From NCBI RefSeq assembly GCF_013377275.1, contig NZ_CP016615.1:1684830-1748829 (forward strand): DNA of 64,000 nt. The letters run 5' to 3'. Source of the stretch: Vespertiliibacter pulmonis (GTDB taxonomy: Bacteria; Pseudomonadota; Gammaproteobacteria; Enterobacterales; Pasteurellaceae). Of this stretch, positions 17,811 through 28,954 are shown one piece after another. Every line of letters starts with the position of its first letter. Within the stretch, counting starts at the first letter, position 1. The notes below the pieces were generated by a model that made no database searches, was not told where the DNA came from, and saw only the letters and a program-made list of their open reading frames with translations. The position numbers were made by a program, and so were the translations under genes.

Positions 17811-19415
17811 TTACATTGTTAAACGACGAATATCTGCTAATAAGCTATTGAGATAACTTAAGAATCTTGCACCATCTGCTCCATCAATTACACGGTGATC
17901 GAAAGATAACGACACAGGTAACATCAAGCGAGGTTGGAACTCTTTACCATTCCAAACAGGCATCATTTCAGATTTAGATACACCTAAAATAGCCACTTCA
18001 GGAGCATTTACAATTGGTGTAAAGTGAGTTGTACCAATACCACCTAAGCTTGAAATAGTAAAGCATCCTCCCTGCATATCCGAGCCTGAAAGTTTACCAT
18101 CTCGAGCTTTTTTCGACACTTCCATTAATTCACGAGAAAGTTCAATAATGCCTTTTTTATCTACATCTTTAAAGACAGGAACAACTAAACCATTTGGTGT
18201 ATCAACGGCTACTCCAATATTGATATATTTTTTAAGTGTTAAACGCTGACCGTCTTCAGAAATTGAGCTATTAAAACGAGGGAATGTTTGTAATGCTTTC
18301 GCTGCTGCTTTCATAATAAATACAACAGGTGTGATTTTTACATCTAATTTTTGTTTTGCAACAACTTCATTTTGTTGTTTACGGAATGCTTCTAATTCAG
18401 TGATATCCGTACGATCAAAGTGTGTAACGTGTGGAATCATTACCCAGTTACGGTGTAAATTTGCACCTGAAATTTTATTAATACGGCTTAATTCAACTTC
18501 TTCGACTTCACCAAATTTACTGAAATCAACTTTTGGCCACGGTAATAGGTCTAATCCAACGCCAGATCCTGCAGGAGACTTACCTGATTTTACTTCTTCA
18601 AAGACTTTAACTGCATTTTTTACATAGGCCTCGATATCTTCTTTGATAATACGCCCTTTACGACCAGAACCTTTCACATTATCTAAACTTACGCCAAATT
18701 CACGTGCTAAACGGCGAATAACTGGTGTTGCGTGTGCATAGCCAGCACTTGCAACAACCTGTTCTTGGCTTAAACCTGCGGTATTTGTATTGGCAGATGT
18801 ATTTGCCGGCGTTGCTACTTCTTTTGTTTCTGCTGGTTTAGCATCTTGAGTTGGTGCTTGTGCAACGGCTGGTGCTGGGCTTGCACCCGCAACTTCAAAT
18901 TTCATAATTAATGAACCTGTTGAAACTGCATCGCCAACATTGATTAGTATTTCTTTTACTACGCCTGCAACAGGGGCTGGTACTTCCATTGAAGCCTTAT
19001 CGCCTTCAACATTGATGATTGATTGTTCAAGTTCAACAGTATCACCGACTTTAACCATAATTTCAGTAACATTAACTTCATCACCACCAATATCTGGTAC
19101 ATTTACATCAATCACTGAACTTGCTGTTGGAGCAATTGAAACAGTTTCAGCAGCAGGTGCTGCTTGTGGCGCTGGTGCAGCATCTGCGCCTTCTAATACC
19201 AACATTGGTGTACCTGTTACAACTTTATCGCCCACTTTTACTAAAATTTCTTTCACTACGCCAGCTTCTGGTGCAGGTACTTCCATCGAAGCTTTATCAC
19301 CTTCTACGTTGATGATTGATTGATCAACTGAGATAGTATCACCAATATTTACCATAATTTCAGTTACAGTAACTTCATCACCACCGATATCAGGTATTTG
19401 AATTTGTTTTGACAT
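17811..19415 (-). CDS. aceF: Dihydrolipoyllysine-residue acetyltransferase (E2 of pyruvate dehydrogenase)
   Basis: A 534-residue core subunit that carries acetyl groups on swinging lipoyl arms and passes them to CoA. It has two N-terminal lipoyl domains (about 2-75 and 108-181), each with the lipoylation loop [11 protein letters not shown], joined by Ala/Pro-rich linkers. An E3-binding domain (about 228-265, [14 protein letters not shown]) and the C-terminal acyltransferase domain with [12 protein letters not shown] follow. E. coli AceF has three lipoyl domains; two is common in Pasteurellaceae. The two lipoyl repeats are also alike at DNA level, so recombination between them is possible. AAGGAAAAACAA precedes the ATG. 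Confidence 0.97.
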   Translation of the reverse strand: MSKQIQIPDIGGDEVTVTEIMVNIGDTISVDQSIINVEGDKASMEVPAPEAGVVKEILVKVGDKVVTGTPMLVLEGADAAPAPQAAPAAETVSIAPTASSVIDVNVPDIGGDEVNVTEIMVKVGDTVELEQSIINVEGDKASMEVPAPVAGVVKEILINVGDAVSTGSLIMKFEVAGASPAPAVAQAPTQDAKPAETKEVATPANTSANTNTAGLSQEQVVASAGYAHATPVIRRLAREFGVSLDNVKGSGRKGRIIKEDIEAYVKNAVKVFEEVKSGKSPAGSGVGLDLLPWPKVDFSKFGEVEEVELSRINKISGANLHRNWVMIPHVTHFDRTDITELEAFRKQQNEVVAKQKLDVKITPVVFIMKAAAKALQTFPRFNSSISEDGQRLTLKKYINIGVAVDTPNGLVVPVFKDVDKKGIIELSRELMEVSKKARDGKLSGSDMQGGCFTISSLGGIGTTHFTPIVNAPEVAILGVSKSEMMPVWNGKEFQPRLMLPVSLSFDHRVIDGADGARFLSYLNSLLADIRRLTM

Positions 19416-19464
19416 TTGTTTTTCCTTTTAAAATACTTGCCTTAATTAGCGACAATTATTAATA

Positions 19465-19521
19465 ACAAGCGGGCTAATTATTTAAAAAATTTGCAAACTT
19501 TTATGAAATTGCACCGCTTGT
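19465..19521. repeat. Inverted uptake-word pair between aceE and aceF
   Basis: ACAAGCGGG (19465-19473, one mismatch to the uptake word) faces ACCGCTTGT (19513-19521) across a 39-nt AT-rich gap in the aceE-aceF spacer. The flanking AATA/TATT can extend the pairing. No clear T-run. Confidence 0.6.
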
Positions 19522-19560
19522 TTATTATAAGTGATTCTAATTAAGTGATCGCTGAATTAC

Positions 19561-22221
19561 TTATGCATATAGTGGATTGATACGGTCAGTTTTTAAACCA
19601 AATTTATCAATCGCATCTGCTACAACTTTTAACTCAACAGTGCCTTCTTTCGCTAATTGTGATAATGCAGCAACAACAATGTAACGCTCATCAACTTCAA
19701 AATGCTCACGTAAATTAGCACGGCTATCTGAACGACCAAAACCGTCAGTACCTAAAACATGATAATGTTTAGTTGGTACAAATGCACGAATTTGATCTGC
19801 ATACATTTTCATGTAATCCGTTGAAGCTACTGTTGGTAAATCTGCTAACACTTGTGTAACGTAAGGAACACGAGGTGTTTCAGTTGGGTGTAATAAGTTC
19901 CAACGAGCTACGTCAGCACCATCACGGCCTAATTCATTGAATGATGGAGCACTAAATACATCAGAAGTAACACCATAGTCGTTAGCAAGAATTTGTGCCG
20001 CTTCACGTACATGACGCATAATTGCACCTGATCCTAATAATTGAACGTGACCTTTTCCTTTTCCTTCAACTGTTTCAAATTTATATAAACCTTTACGAAT
20101 ACCATCTTCTACACCTGCTGGCATTGCTGGTTGTTCTGTAATTTCGTTTAAGGTTGTAATGTAATAGAATACATCTTCTTGTTTTTCACCATACATACGG
20201 TTGATACCGTCTTGTACAATCACAGCAACTTCAAAAGCAAATGATGGATCATAAGTTACACAGCTTGGAATAACGCCTGCTTGAATATGGCTATGGCCAT
20301 CTTCATGTTGCAATCCTTCACCATTTAATGTTGTACGACCAGAAGTTCCACCAATCATAAATCCACGTGCTAATTGGTCACCAGCTAACCACATCATATC
20401 GCCTACACGTTGGAAACCAAACATTGAGTAGTAAATAAAGAATGGAATCATTGGCTGGTTATTCACAGAATATGATGTTGCTGCTGCAACCCAAGATGCT
20501 GTTGCACCTAATTCATTGATACCCTCTTGTAGAACTTGACCATCTGTTGTTTCACGATAGTAAGCCACTAAGTCACGATCAGATGGGACATAGTTTTGAC
20601 CATGTGGATTATAAATACCAATTTGACGGAATAAACCTTCCATACCGAAAGTACGAGCTTCATCTGCTATGATTGGAACAATGGTTTTACCGATATTTTT
20701 ATCTTTTAATAAAGTATTAAGTACACGAGTGAACGCCATTGTTGTCGAGATACCACGAGGCTGCTCTTCTAATAATGATTTAAATTCATCTAATGTAGGA
20801 ATTTTATATTCAATATCAAATTTTGGACGGCGAGATGGTAGATAACCATTAAGCTCTTTACGATGATTATGTAAGTAATTGTACTCTTCAGACCCTTCTG
20901 GGAAAGTAATATAGTCTAAGTTTTCTACTTGTTCATCTGTTAAAGGTAGTTTGAAATAATCACGGAAATTTTTTAAAGCTTCAAGTGACATTTTTTTAGA
21001 TTGGTGGGCAATATTTTGGCTTTCTGCACCTTGAATCTTATAGCCTTTAATTTGATGCGCTAAAATAACTGCCGGTTTATTTGAGCGTTTAGCTCGTTCA
21101 AATGCAGCATACATTTTTTCACAATCGTGCGCACCTCGGCGTAAATCCCAAATCTCATCATCAGTCATATCTGCAACTAATGCAGCAGTTTCTGGATAAC
21201 GACCAAAGAAATGTTCACGAACATATGCACCATTTTTTGATTTGAATGTTAAATAGTCGCCATCAACCACTTCCATCATTAATTGTGCTAATTTGCCTGA
21301 AGTATCTTTAGCAAAGAGTTTATCCCAGCCACTACCCCATAATACTTTAATTACTTCCCAGCCTGCGCCATGGAATAATCCTTCAAGTTCTTGAACGATT
21401 TTACCATTACCATTTACTGGTCCATCTAAACGTTGTAAGTTACAGCTGATTACAAAAATAAGATTATCTAGCTTTTCACGTCCTGCAACAGTTAAAGCAC
21501 CTTTAGATTCAATCTCGTCCATTTCACCATCGCCTAAGAATGCGTAAACGGTTTGACCAGATGTATCTTTAATACCACGGTTTTCTAAATATTTTAAGAA
21601 ACGAGCTTGATAAATTGCATTAACTGGACCTAATCCCATTGATACTGTTGAGAACTGCCAATATTCTGGCATTAATTTAGGGTGTGGGTAAGATGATAAA
21701 CCATCAACAAATGCTTCTTGACGGAAATTATCTAACTGATCAGCAGTTAAACGACCTTCCACAAAAGAACGTGCATAAATACCTGGTGCGGCATGACCTT
21801 GGGTATAAACTAAATCACCACCATCTTTATCCGTAGCCGCTTTAAAGAAGTGATTAAAACACACTTCATACATTGTTGCTGCCGCTTGATAAGTAGAGAT
21901 ATGGCCACCTAAATCAAGATCTTTCTTTCTTTGCCCACGCAATACCATAGCAATTGCATTCCAACGAACAGCTGAACGGATACGGCGTTCAATTTCTTTA
22001 TTTCCAGGATAAACTGGCTGTTCAGATACAGGAATAGTATTTACATAATCTGTTGTCACGCCTGATGGAAGACTAACTCCCTGAGTTCTAGCATGTTGCA
22101 TGACTTGTTGAATGATAAACTGTGCACGTTCAGTGCCTTCTTCGTTTACAAGAGAATTAACTGAATCTAACCATTCTTTTGTTTCGAATGGGTCTACGTC
22201 TTGAGCTAACATATCTGACAT
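19561..22221 (-). CDS. aceE: Pyruvate dehydrogenase E1 component (homodimeric)
   Basis: An 886-residue thiamine-diphosphate enzyme that decarboxylates pyruvate and acetylates the lipoyl arm of AceF. The TPP-binding motif begins at GDGEMDEIESKGA (about residues 228-240), preceded by TQGHAAPG; the E1 transketolase-like body and the C-terminal GRSDSRANLREHFEVD stretch are all typical. The open frame extends 45 codons further upstream, but AAGGA with 8-nt spacing and the MSDMLAQDVDPFETKEWLDS start match the E. coli protein (887). It is the first gene of aceE-aceF-lpdA. No pdhR gene or PdhR-like operator is seen nearby. Confidence 0.98.
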   Translation of the reverse strand: MSDMLAQDVDPFETKEWLDSVNSLVNEEGTERAQFIIQQVMQHARTQGVSLPSGVTTDYVNTIPVSEQPVYPGNKEIERRIRSAVRWNAIAMVLRGQRKKDLDLGGHISTYQAAATMYEVCFNHFFKAATDKDGGDLVYTQGHAAPGIYARSFVEGRLTADQLDNFRQEAFVDGLSSYPHPKLMPEYWQFSTVSMGLGPVNAIYQARFLKYLENRGIKDTSGQTVYAFLGDGEMDEIESKGALTVAGREKLDNLIFVISCNLQRLDGPVNGNGKIVQELEGLFHGAGWEVIKVLWGSGWDKLFAKDTSGKLAQLMMEVVDGDYLTFKSKNGAYVREHFFGRYPETAALVADMTDDEIWDLRRGAHDCEKMYAAFERAKRSNKPAVILAHQIKGYKIQGAESQNIAHQSKKMSLEALKNFRDYFKLPLTDEQVENLDYITFPEGSEEYNYLHNHRKELNGYLPSRRPKFDIEYKIPTLDEFKSLLEEQPRGISTTMAFTRVLNTLLKDKNIGKTIVPIIADEARTFGMEGLFRQIGIYNPHGQNYVPSDRDLVAYYRETTDGQVLQEGINELGATASWVAAATSYSVNNQPMIPFFIYYSMFGFQRVGDMMWLAGDQLARGFMIGGTSGRTTLNGEGLQHEDGHSHIQAGVIPSCVTYDPSFAFEVAVIVQDGINRMYGEKQEDVFYYITTLNEITEQPAMPAGVEDGIRKGLYKFETVEGKGKGHVQLLGSGAIMRHVREAAQILANDYGVTSDVFSAPSFNELGRDGADVARWNLLHPTETPRVPYVTQVLADLPTVASTDYMKMYADQIRAFVPTKHYHVLGTDGFGRSDSRANLREHFEVDERYIVVAALSQLAKEGTVELKVVADAIDKFGLKTDRINPLYA

Positions 22222-22604
22222 AGTTTTTTCCTTTTTTATGAGTGAATATAAAATAAATAGATAATATAAAAGATTATCATTTGCTGAAATATCATACCTT
22301 AAATTGCATAAAGCAAGTATAAAAATCAAACAATTCCATACTGTAATATCATACAATTTATCCTATCTACCTGATTTCTAACCGTATCAAATTCAAAACT
22401 TGTTGAAAAAATGTAGATAAATTTGCAAACAATATAACAAAATCAGAAGATTTTGTCCATTTTTGCCGTAGAGAAAGCAAGCAAGCGGTAAGATTTTTTC
22501 CCCAATTAGCTTTGTGATTTAGACCGATTGCATAAATAACCGTTCAATTTTCTAAAAAATTTTTAATCTAAAATAATAAAATCCTATATCGCTTATATAG
22601 AGAG
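22222..22604. other. Non-coding stretch upstream of aceE
   Basis: This very AT-rich region should hold the aceE promoter on the - strand, but no hexamer pair stands out. It contains a 10-bp direct repeat AATATCATAC at 22288-22297 and 22345-22354 (each giving TATGAT on the - strand) and a one-mismatch uptake word GCAAGCGGT near 22485. I see no ORF with a ribosome-binding site. Confidence 0.5.
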
Positions 22605-22637
22605 AAGAAAAGCCCACATTAATTGCGAGCTTTTCTT
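22605..22637 (-). terminator. Probable terminator of mukB
   Basis: AAGAAAAGC (22605-22613) pairs with GCTTTTCTT (22629-22637). On the - strand additional pairs with G-U wobbles tighten the loop, and the stem ends in TTTTCTTCTCTC. It lies about 55 nt past the mukB stop. Confidence 0.65.
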
Positions 22638-22691
22638 ATTTATAAATATGCAAATCCTTATTGCAAAAAATTGTGGTCACTTACCGCTTAT

Positions 22692-25600
22692 TTAATATTG
22701 CTTATTCTGTCCAAAGCCTTTTAAACCTACTACATGTACGTATTCCTGATTATGACTAATTTTACGCACTAATTTATAAGTTGTCCCTTGCTCTGGACTA
22801 ATATTTTCAGGAGCGGCAATAAGTAATTGCATATCTAAACGTTTACACAATTCAAATAACGTATTGATTGACATTGTATCTAAACGTGCTGCTTCATCAA
22901 GGAAAAGTAAACGGCACGGCAGAATATCTTTTGCACGTAAACGGCGAGACTCATCTTCCCAACTTTGTACTACCATGAGTAAAATTGACATACCGGTACC
23001 AATCGCTTCGCCTGTTGAAAGTGAACTACTTTCTGCTCTCATCCAACCATCTGAACCACGGAAAGTTTCCACTTCTAGATCAAGATAATTACGATAGTCT
23101 AGTAATTCTTCTCCAATAGTTTGTGGGGTACGTTGTCCCATTTCAATATGCGGATTGACCCGTTTATATAACATTGCTAAAGCTTCAGAAAAACTGAGTT
23201 TTGTATTTTCAAAGAGATCGTTATTTTGTTCACGTTCATTCGATAACGCATTTAATAAAAGAGCATGTGTATCCCGAATTTTTACTACTAAGCGAACACC
23301 TTTTACCTGACCAAAAGCGATATTTTGTAATCCCTGATTTAATTGTAAAATTCGATTTTGTTCACGCTGAATTGTTTTGCGTAAAATATTTGCAACACTT
23401 TCTGCACTGATCGCTAATTTCTTTTCACGGCCAGTCAATTCATTCGTTAAACGTGAAAGCTCGATCTCCATTTGCTCAATAGCATCAATCGGGTCATTTG
23501 TTTTAATAATATCTTGTCGAATACGTTCCCGTAAATGCTGATAGACGGCAATGAAAAATGCAACTTTATTCTCAGGTTTACGGTTATCTTCAGAGGCACG
23601 CAGGCTATCTCGTAAATATTCATTATCAGCCACTGCTTGACGTAAAGCCCCCAAGGCTTTGTCTGAAATAGAACGTAATTCTTCAGCAGAATGATAAGCT
23701 AATTCTCTTCGATTGAGACGTTTTTCGACATCACTGTTACGAGAAAGCTGTTGTACCAAGCACCAACTTACTTTGGCTTGGACAACAATTTCACGTTGGC
23801 TATGATAATCTCGCTCTGCTTTTCGCATTGCTTTTGTTAAATTATCCATTTCAAGCTCAATTACCGCAAGCTGTTTATCTAAATAGCTACGGCGAATACG
23901 ATGTTGATTCAAACGTTGATGTAATTCATCTCGATAAACAGTTGCTCGCTCTACGGCTTCGGGATCATTACGGATGCCATATTCTTCCATTTCCATAAGT
24001 AATTCCTGAAGCATCTGATTTTTCGCTTCATAGGAACTACGTAAAGAAGTAAGAACTTGGTTATATTCGGTTAGTTGAGATTGTGCTTGGCGTAACTGCC
24101 CTTTCAACTGCTCACGTTGGTTCTGTGCGACAACTAATTGCTGGCGAAGTTTTTCATTTAGTTCCAATCCTTCTGTTCCAATCGAATCTTGATAACTGAA
24201 ATGAATACGTCTGTTCATCACTTCTGCTAAGCTAAATACTTTTTGGTTTAACAATTTTTGTTGCTCAATGGCCCGCTTGTAATTGATTTGAAGTTGATCA
24301 AACTGAGTAGGATCGCTTTTTAATACCGATGCAATTGGCTCTAATTGCTGTAATAAGCTACCAAATTGGCGGATAAATGCTTCATCTTCTTGTGCAACCA
24401 ATAATTGTTCACGGCACGTTTCTACCTGTTCAAATAAACTTTCATCTTCCAGTAAATCTACTTGTGGTAATAATTTATTTAATAGCTGTAATTGTGTTTT
24501 GATGTCATCAAACTGCTGGCGATATTGCTGTTCTAAATGAATAATTGTATTTAACTCACGTTCAATTTCGTTACGTTGTTGCGAAATCTCTTGTAAAATA
24601 ATTTCAGGATCTGGCTGAAATGCTAATGATAAATGAGTTCCAACAAATTGGCTAAGATGTTGGTGTAAACGTTGGCATTTTTGTACATTAAAGGCTGCAT
24701 CTGCATATTTTTCAGCAGTTTCATCACGTTCGGCTTTAATTTTCTCAAGCTGTTTTTCCCGGGATGCTCGTCCAAAAATTGCAAATTCATCAAATTGTGA
24801 GTAACGCCATTGACGATTGGATAGTTGCACAACCACACCATTCCCTAATTCTTCAACAGGGAAGACATTATCATCGAACGCATTTGGATCGCCTTCAATT
24901 AAATATAAATTTTCAGGGCAATCATCTAATTGAGCTAGTTGATTTTTGGCTAGAGTAAGATCTCGTACTACAATCGCTTGGCGAGCCTCTCCATATAATG
25001 CAGAGAAATAAGGCGCATCTTCAAGGGATACATCTTCATATAGTTCAGAAAGAAGGATACCGCCTAACTTTTCCGCAAGATAATTAAGACGTTGATCTTC
25101 TGCACCATCAGGCTGACTTAGACGTGCAATTTGAGCGTTTAATTGCTGTTCACGGCGTGCTAATTGATCTCGTTCGAGAGTAGTTTCACGTTCACGGCTC
25201 AAGATATTTTGCATAAATTGCATTACTGCTTGGCTATGGGGAAATGTTTCGCCACACTGTTCTTGCAAGCGAGCTAAAGCAGATTGTGCGGTATGCCATG
25301 CAGGAGCATTTTGTGCGTATTGTTGATATTGTTGATTTAATTGATCACGTTGCTGACGTTGGCTAGCACGTTGGTCAAGGATTTCGGCTAGCTCTGCTTC
25401 AAGATCGTCAAATCGTGCTTGTTGTTGTTCATAATAGGCTTCCAATTCTTCAGAAGAATTAAACTGCATTTGTGTTTTTTGATTAAATTCTTTCAATAAA
25501 CGTTCTGCATTTTGTTGCAGATGTAAACGCTGTTCTAATTCTGCTAATTTGTAGCGTAATGTTACCGCTTGCTGAGCTTGTGCTTTCTGATTTGGATAAG

Positions 25601-27179
25601 CTAAGAGTAATTCACGAGCAGTATTATCAGCCTGCAAGCGGTCTGTTTCACCTACAATTTTGCAAACTAATTCATAGGCCTTATCAAATTGTGCTTTAGC
25701 CATATCTGATACGGATAAACGTTGCTCTAAATCAAATACTTGATCGGTAATTTCTTCTGCTTGGGCAACAAATTCTGAATGATAATCTTGTAAATTATGC
25801 AGATCTAAATTTGGTAGCCCACAAAGTTGTTTAGCTTTTTCTAACGCATTGATAGCTTGCTGATATTGTAAAGCTCGCGTTTGTTGTGCATCAAGAGCTT
25901 GTTGATAATCTGCCATTTGAGAACGGAGATCTTCAACAGTATCTTCTGCTTCATCGGCTTTGGCTTGTATTTGCTCAACTTGTTCAACAACTTCTTCCGT
26001 AGCTATTTGCTGTTCTTCAAGTTTTTCTTGCAATTCTTCTACTTCGTCTTGATAACGTTCTACTTTTTCTTGATGACGAAAAGCATTCATAACCAAATTT
26101 AAGTGGTGAGTTGCATTATTATATTCGGCTTCTAAATCGGTTTCAGTATCAGATAATTCACTCACTTCACGGCTAAATTCAACAAATCGTTGCTGTTCTA
26201 ACGCTATTTTAGATTTTGTTTGATACCATTCCTGGCGTTTTTCAACGGCAAGTTGAACATTCCCTCGTCTTTCATTTGCGTTACGCATATAATCAGCAGA
26301 GACATAGTTGGTTGATTCAGTGATCAATTTTTTGAACATATCTCGATCAGACTGGGTCACTTTGATAGCCTCTAATGTCATTCTATTTTCACGCAAGGCA
26401 GATTCCATATCTTGGAAAGCTTGGCGAACACCTGTATTTTCAGGTAATAGATAATCACGTAATGATTTGGTGATAACACTAGAAATTCCGCCATAAAGTG
26501 AGGCTTCGATCAATTTATAAAATTTACTGCGGTCAGATGATGAACGTAAACGCTTTGGAATAATCCCAAGATCAAACAGAAAACTATGATAATCTGTAAT
26601 TGAGTTATACTGTTTAAAAAGAACCTCTGAGCCTTCAAATTTTTCTTTGATTTCATTTAATGGTAAAACACGTGCTGTTTTATCTACCATTTGTTCTGTA
26701 AAAAGGCTGATAACAGATTGGGTTGGATCACTATTTTGTAAAGAGAATGAACGAATATCAACTTTTTTATCACGGCCTGTAATTTGTTGTAGGCGAACAC
26801 CTGTAATTACACGCTGTTTACGTGAATTCTCACTTTCTAAAATAGCATAACAAACGCCTGCTTTTAGTTTGCCGTATAAGCCTTTATCACGAGAACTTGA
26901 GGTAGAACCTGCTTCAGTCGTATTACGGAAATTGAGTAATGTCAAATCAGGAATAAGCGCCGTCACAAACCCTGCCATTGTAGTAGATTTTCCTGCCCCA
27001 TTTCCGCCAGAAAGTGTGGTAACAAGATCGTCTAAGTCAAAGGTACGGGCAAAAAAACCGTTCCAGTTAATTAGTGTTAGAGATGAAAATTTGCCTCTCA
27101 TTACTTTGGCTGGAATGACCGCTGGTTCAATGACAAGCGGTTCGATTGATTGATTATTTTGTAATTCCGGCTGTTCCAT
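22692..27179 (-). CDS. mukB: Chromosome partition protein MukB (SMC-like condensin)
   Basis: A 1495-residue SMC-like ATPase that, with MukE and MukF, compacts and segregates the chromosome. The head has Walker A GGNGAGKS at 58-65 and the C-terminal signature [15 protein letters not shown], followed by FLDEAARLD. Between them are two long coiled-coil arms (rich in E, Q, R) around a globular hinge (about residues 650-780). Length is close to E. coli (1486). Its ATG overlaps the mukE stop by one base. An exact uptake word lies inside the N-terminal coding part (27133-27141). Confidence 0.98.
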   Translation of the reverse strand: MEQPELQNNQSIEPLVIEPAVIPAKVMRGKFSSLTLINWNGFFARTFDLDDLVTTLSGGNGAGKSTTMAGFVTALIPDLTLLNFRNTTEAGSTSSSRDKGLYGKLKAGVCYAILESENSRKQRVITGVRLQQITGRDKKVDIRSFSLQNSDPTQSVISLFTEQMVDKTARVLPLNEIKEKFEGSEVLFKQYNSITDYHSFLFDLGIIPKRLRSSSDRSKFYKLIEASLYGGISSVITKSLRDYLLPENTGVRQAFQDMESALRENRMTLEAIKVTQSDRDMFKKLITESTNYVSADYMRNANERRGNVQLAVEKRQEWYQTKSKIALEQQRFVEFSREVSELSDTETDLEAEYNNATHHLNLVMNAFRHQEKVERYQDEVEELQEKLEEQQIATEEVVEQVEQIQAKADEAEDTVEDLRSQMADYQQALDAQQTRALQYQQAINALEKAKQLCGLPNLDLHNLQDYHSEFVAQAEEITDQVFDLEQRLSVSDMAKAQFDKAYELVCKIVGETDRLQADNTARELLLAYPNQKAQAQQAVTLRYKLAELEQRLHLQQNAERLLKEFNQKTQMQFNSSEELEAYYEQQQARFDDLEAELAEILDQRASQRQQRDQLNQQYQQYAQNAPAWHTAQSALARLQEQCGETFPHSQAVMQFMQNILSRERETTLERDQLARREQQLNAQIARLSQPDGAEDQRLNYLAEKLGGILLSELYEDVSLEDAPYFSALYGEARQAIVVRDLTLAKNQLAQLDDCPENLYLIEGDPNAFDDNVFPVEELGNGVVVQLSNRQWRYSQFDEFAIFGRASREKQLEKIKAERDETAEKYADAAFNVQKCQRLHQHLSQFVGTHLSLAFQPDPEIILQEISQQRNEIERELNTIIHLEQQYRQQFDDIKTQLQLLNKLLPQVDLLEDESLFEQVETCREQLLVAQEDEAFIRQFGSLLQQLEPIASVLKSDPTQFDQLQINYKRAIEQQKLLNQKVFSLAEVMNRRIHFSYQDSIGTEGLELNEKLRQQLVVAQNQREQLKGQLRQAQSQLTEYNQVLTSLRSSYEAKNQMLQELLMEMEEYGIRNDPEAVERATVYRDELHQRLNQHRIRRSYLDKQLAVIELEMDNLTKAMRKAERDYHSQREIVVQAKVSWCLVQQLSRNSDVEKRLNRRELAYHSAEELRSISDKALGALRQAVADNEYLRDSLRASEDNRKPENKVAFFIAVYQHLRERIRQDIIKTNDPIDAIEQMEIELSRLTNELTGREKKLAISAESVANILRKTIQREQNRILQLNQGLQNIAFGQVKGVRLVVKIRDTHALLLNALSNEREQNNDLFENTKLSFSEALAMLYKRVNPHIEMGQRTPQTIGEELLDYRNYLDLEVETFRGSDGWMRAESSSLSTGEAIGTGMSILLMVVQSWEDESRRLRAKDILPCRLLFLDEAARLDTMSINTLFELCKRLDMQLLIAAPENISPEQGTTYKLVRKISHNQEYVHVVGLKGFGQNKQY

Positions 27180-27901
27180 TATTCTTCCTCGCCTTGTTCG
27201 TCTATTTCATCTGTATCATTTGTTAATTCTTGCTCAAAACTAACTTCTTGTTGTTTGAGTAATTCAGGAGTCGTTGCTTCACCATCACGGATTAAACGTA
27301 ATTGAGCTTCTCGCATATCGCCCCCTGATCGCACTTCTGCCCCAAAGCGGAAAACAGATTCTGAAATCACGAATTTTCGGCTATTTTGCTCACCAACACG
27401 GGTAATCATTCCTATCCGCTGTAATCGGCGTAATGCCCCACCAACTTTTTCAACTAATTTAGCTTTATCTAAATCAGAGCCTGTTGAGCGAGGGTTGATT
27501 GCTTTGAGTAATTTAGTTTCATCAGCTAAATTCAGTAATTCATTATATACATCGTCATAGCTAAAAATACCTTGTTGGGCAAGGCGTTCTGGACTTAAAT
27601 AGAGATAACACAGAACCTTACCTACTAACATTTCCATTTCTGACATGACATTACGAGCAATTAACGTTGAGGCTTTTGGTCTCAAATAGAAAAAACCTTC
27701 TGGTGCTCGAATGAGCTCAACGTGATAACGGCGATAAAAAAGTTCTAATTCTGCTTGAAAATCCATTAAAAAAGCGTGCTCATCAAGAGCTTCAAGGCTA
27801 ATATGCCGCCCCATTCGTAACTGACTATCTAATTGGGGAAAAATAGGATTAGCGATTGCTTGAGCTAATTTTGTTGGAATAAGTTCTTGTATGTCTGTCA
27901 T
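27179..27901 (-). CDS. mukE: Chromosome partition protein MukE
   Basis: A 240-residue winged-helix (KITE) subunit that binds the MukF middle region and completes the condensin. The N-terminal [21 protein letters not shown], the HAFLMDF segment, [11 protein letters not shown] and the C-terminal RRLIRDGEA match E. coli MukE closely, and the acidic tail is also kept. It is one-base coupled to mukB. Unlike the usual mukF-mukE overlap, 80 nt of AT-rich DNA and the tehA gene separate it from mukF, so it may need its own promoter. Confidence 0.97.
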   Translation of the reverse strand: MTDIQELIPTKLAQAIANPIFPQLDSQLRMGRHISLEALDEHAFLMDFQAELELFYRRYHVELIRAPEGFFYLRPKASTLIARNVMSEMEMLVGKVLCYLYLSPERLAQQGIFSYDDVYNELLNLADETKLLKAINPRSTGSDLDKAKLVEKVGGALRRLQRIGMITRVGEQNSRKFVISESVFRFGAEVRSGGDMREAQLRLIRDGEATTPELLKQQEVSFEQELTNDTDEIDEQGEEE

Positions 27902-27981
27902 TATGTTCTCTATAGATAAATTGAGTTATCAAATGTTTCTATTTTCTTACATACTTTAAAAATAAAGTATTACTAAATGCA

Positions 27982-28929
27982 TTATTTAAGCCAAAATTTT
28001 CCTTGTATAATCGTTTTTAATGTTCCTAAACAAAGTAAGAAGATCATCGCATTCGCAAAGAAAAAAACTACAATAGAAAGATATTCTAATTGAGTATGTT
28101 GATAAAACGATATCGCACTATTTGCCATTGATGCTAATCCAAATGAAAAAGCCCATAGTCCAATAGAAAAATTATTTTGTGTTATCCAAGGTAAAAGCCT
28201 GAACAAAAAAATAAGTTGTAAGAAGCCATATCCCCATAACATTTTAGCAAATGTATCAACGTCCCCACCATTGATAGTAATATAGGCAGCAACGCCCACA
28301 AAAGCAGGAGCTAAAATAATACCAAACGATCCTCGCATTGCTGAGTTAATTTTATTTGTACGTAAATATTGTAGCAAAACAGGTTCAAAAATCAGCCACG
28401 CTATGACTCCAGCGCCAAAAAATACATAAGCAAGATCTGTATAACCTAATAAAGCGAGTGAACTTGCACTTGTAAAATTTGCTGCTACGGAAGGAAGATA
28501 AAATGGTGGTAACGTTGAGTCTTCCGTGAAAACATCACCTTTCCATAACCCACCAATACGAATACCTGCAAAGATAAGTTGTGAAATGGCGCCTAACCAA
28601 ATTAGTGGTTCTGCGAATATTACCTGCCAATGATACAAAATATCGCCAACAACCATTGTAGTAATCGGAATCAAAGCAATAAAAGAGAAACGAACAGGAC
28701 AGTTCCATTCATCCTTTACTTGCTCTGTATAACGGATAATTTTATACACATACAAACCGCTAAAGAGCAGCCAACTCATCACAGAAATAATTCCTATAAC
28801 ATTACCAATATTTTCTGCAAATGGAAGGAGATGGCTGGCGTGAAACCAAGCAATTGCTGTGGCTCCTAAGCCAAGAGAAATTGAAAAATAGCCTGTTGGC
28901 ATTAAAAAAGGGGAAGTGTTAGAGGGCAT
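27982..28929 (-). CDS. tehA: TehA-like transporter/anion channel (TDT family)
   Basis: A 315-residue integral membrane protein with about ten membrane helices, of the tellurite-resistance/dicarboxylate (TDT, SLAC1-like) family. The opening PTGYFSISLGLGATAIAW and the PPFYLPSVAANFTSASSLALLGY block match TehA. The H. influenzae TehA structure is the model of the SLAC1 anion channel; the physiological substrate in bacteria is uncertain, and tellurite resistance is a side effect of overexpression in E. coli. It has AAGGA 9 nt before the ATG and lies 25 nt after mukF and 80 nt before mukE on the same strand, so it is embedded in the muk operon. No tehB neighbour is seen. Confidence 0.88.
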   Translation of the reverse strand: MPSNTSPFLMPTGYFSISLGLGATAIAWFHASHLLPFAENIGNVIGIISVMSWLLFSGLYVYKIIRYTEQVKDEWNCPVRFSFIALIPITTMVVGDILYHWQVIFAEPLIWLGAISQLIFAGIRIGGLWKGDVFTEDSTLPPFYLPSVAANFTSASSLALLGYTDLAYVFFGAGVIAWLIFEPVLLQYLRTNKINSAMRGSFGIILAPAFVGVAAYITINGGDVDTFAKMLWGYGFLQLIFLFRLLPWITQNNFSIGLWAFSFGLASMANSAISFYQHTQLEYLSIVVFFFANAMIFLLCLGTLKTIIQGKFWLK

Positions 28930-28954
28930 GCCATATTTTCCTTAATTTTAAAGT

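Noticed and set aside
18940-19323. Long open frame (127 codons) on the + strand opposite aceF
   Set aside because: It mirrors the repetitive lipoyl domains of aceF in the antisense direction, has low-complexity Ser/Thr composition and no ribosome-binding site.
22222-22691. Small RNA or pdhR remnant in the 470-nt gap before aceE
   Set aside because: No ORF with a ribosome-binding site and no promoter-plus-terminator pair; only the mukB terminator and short repeats are supported.
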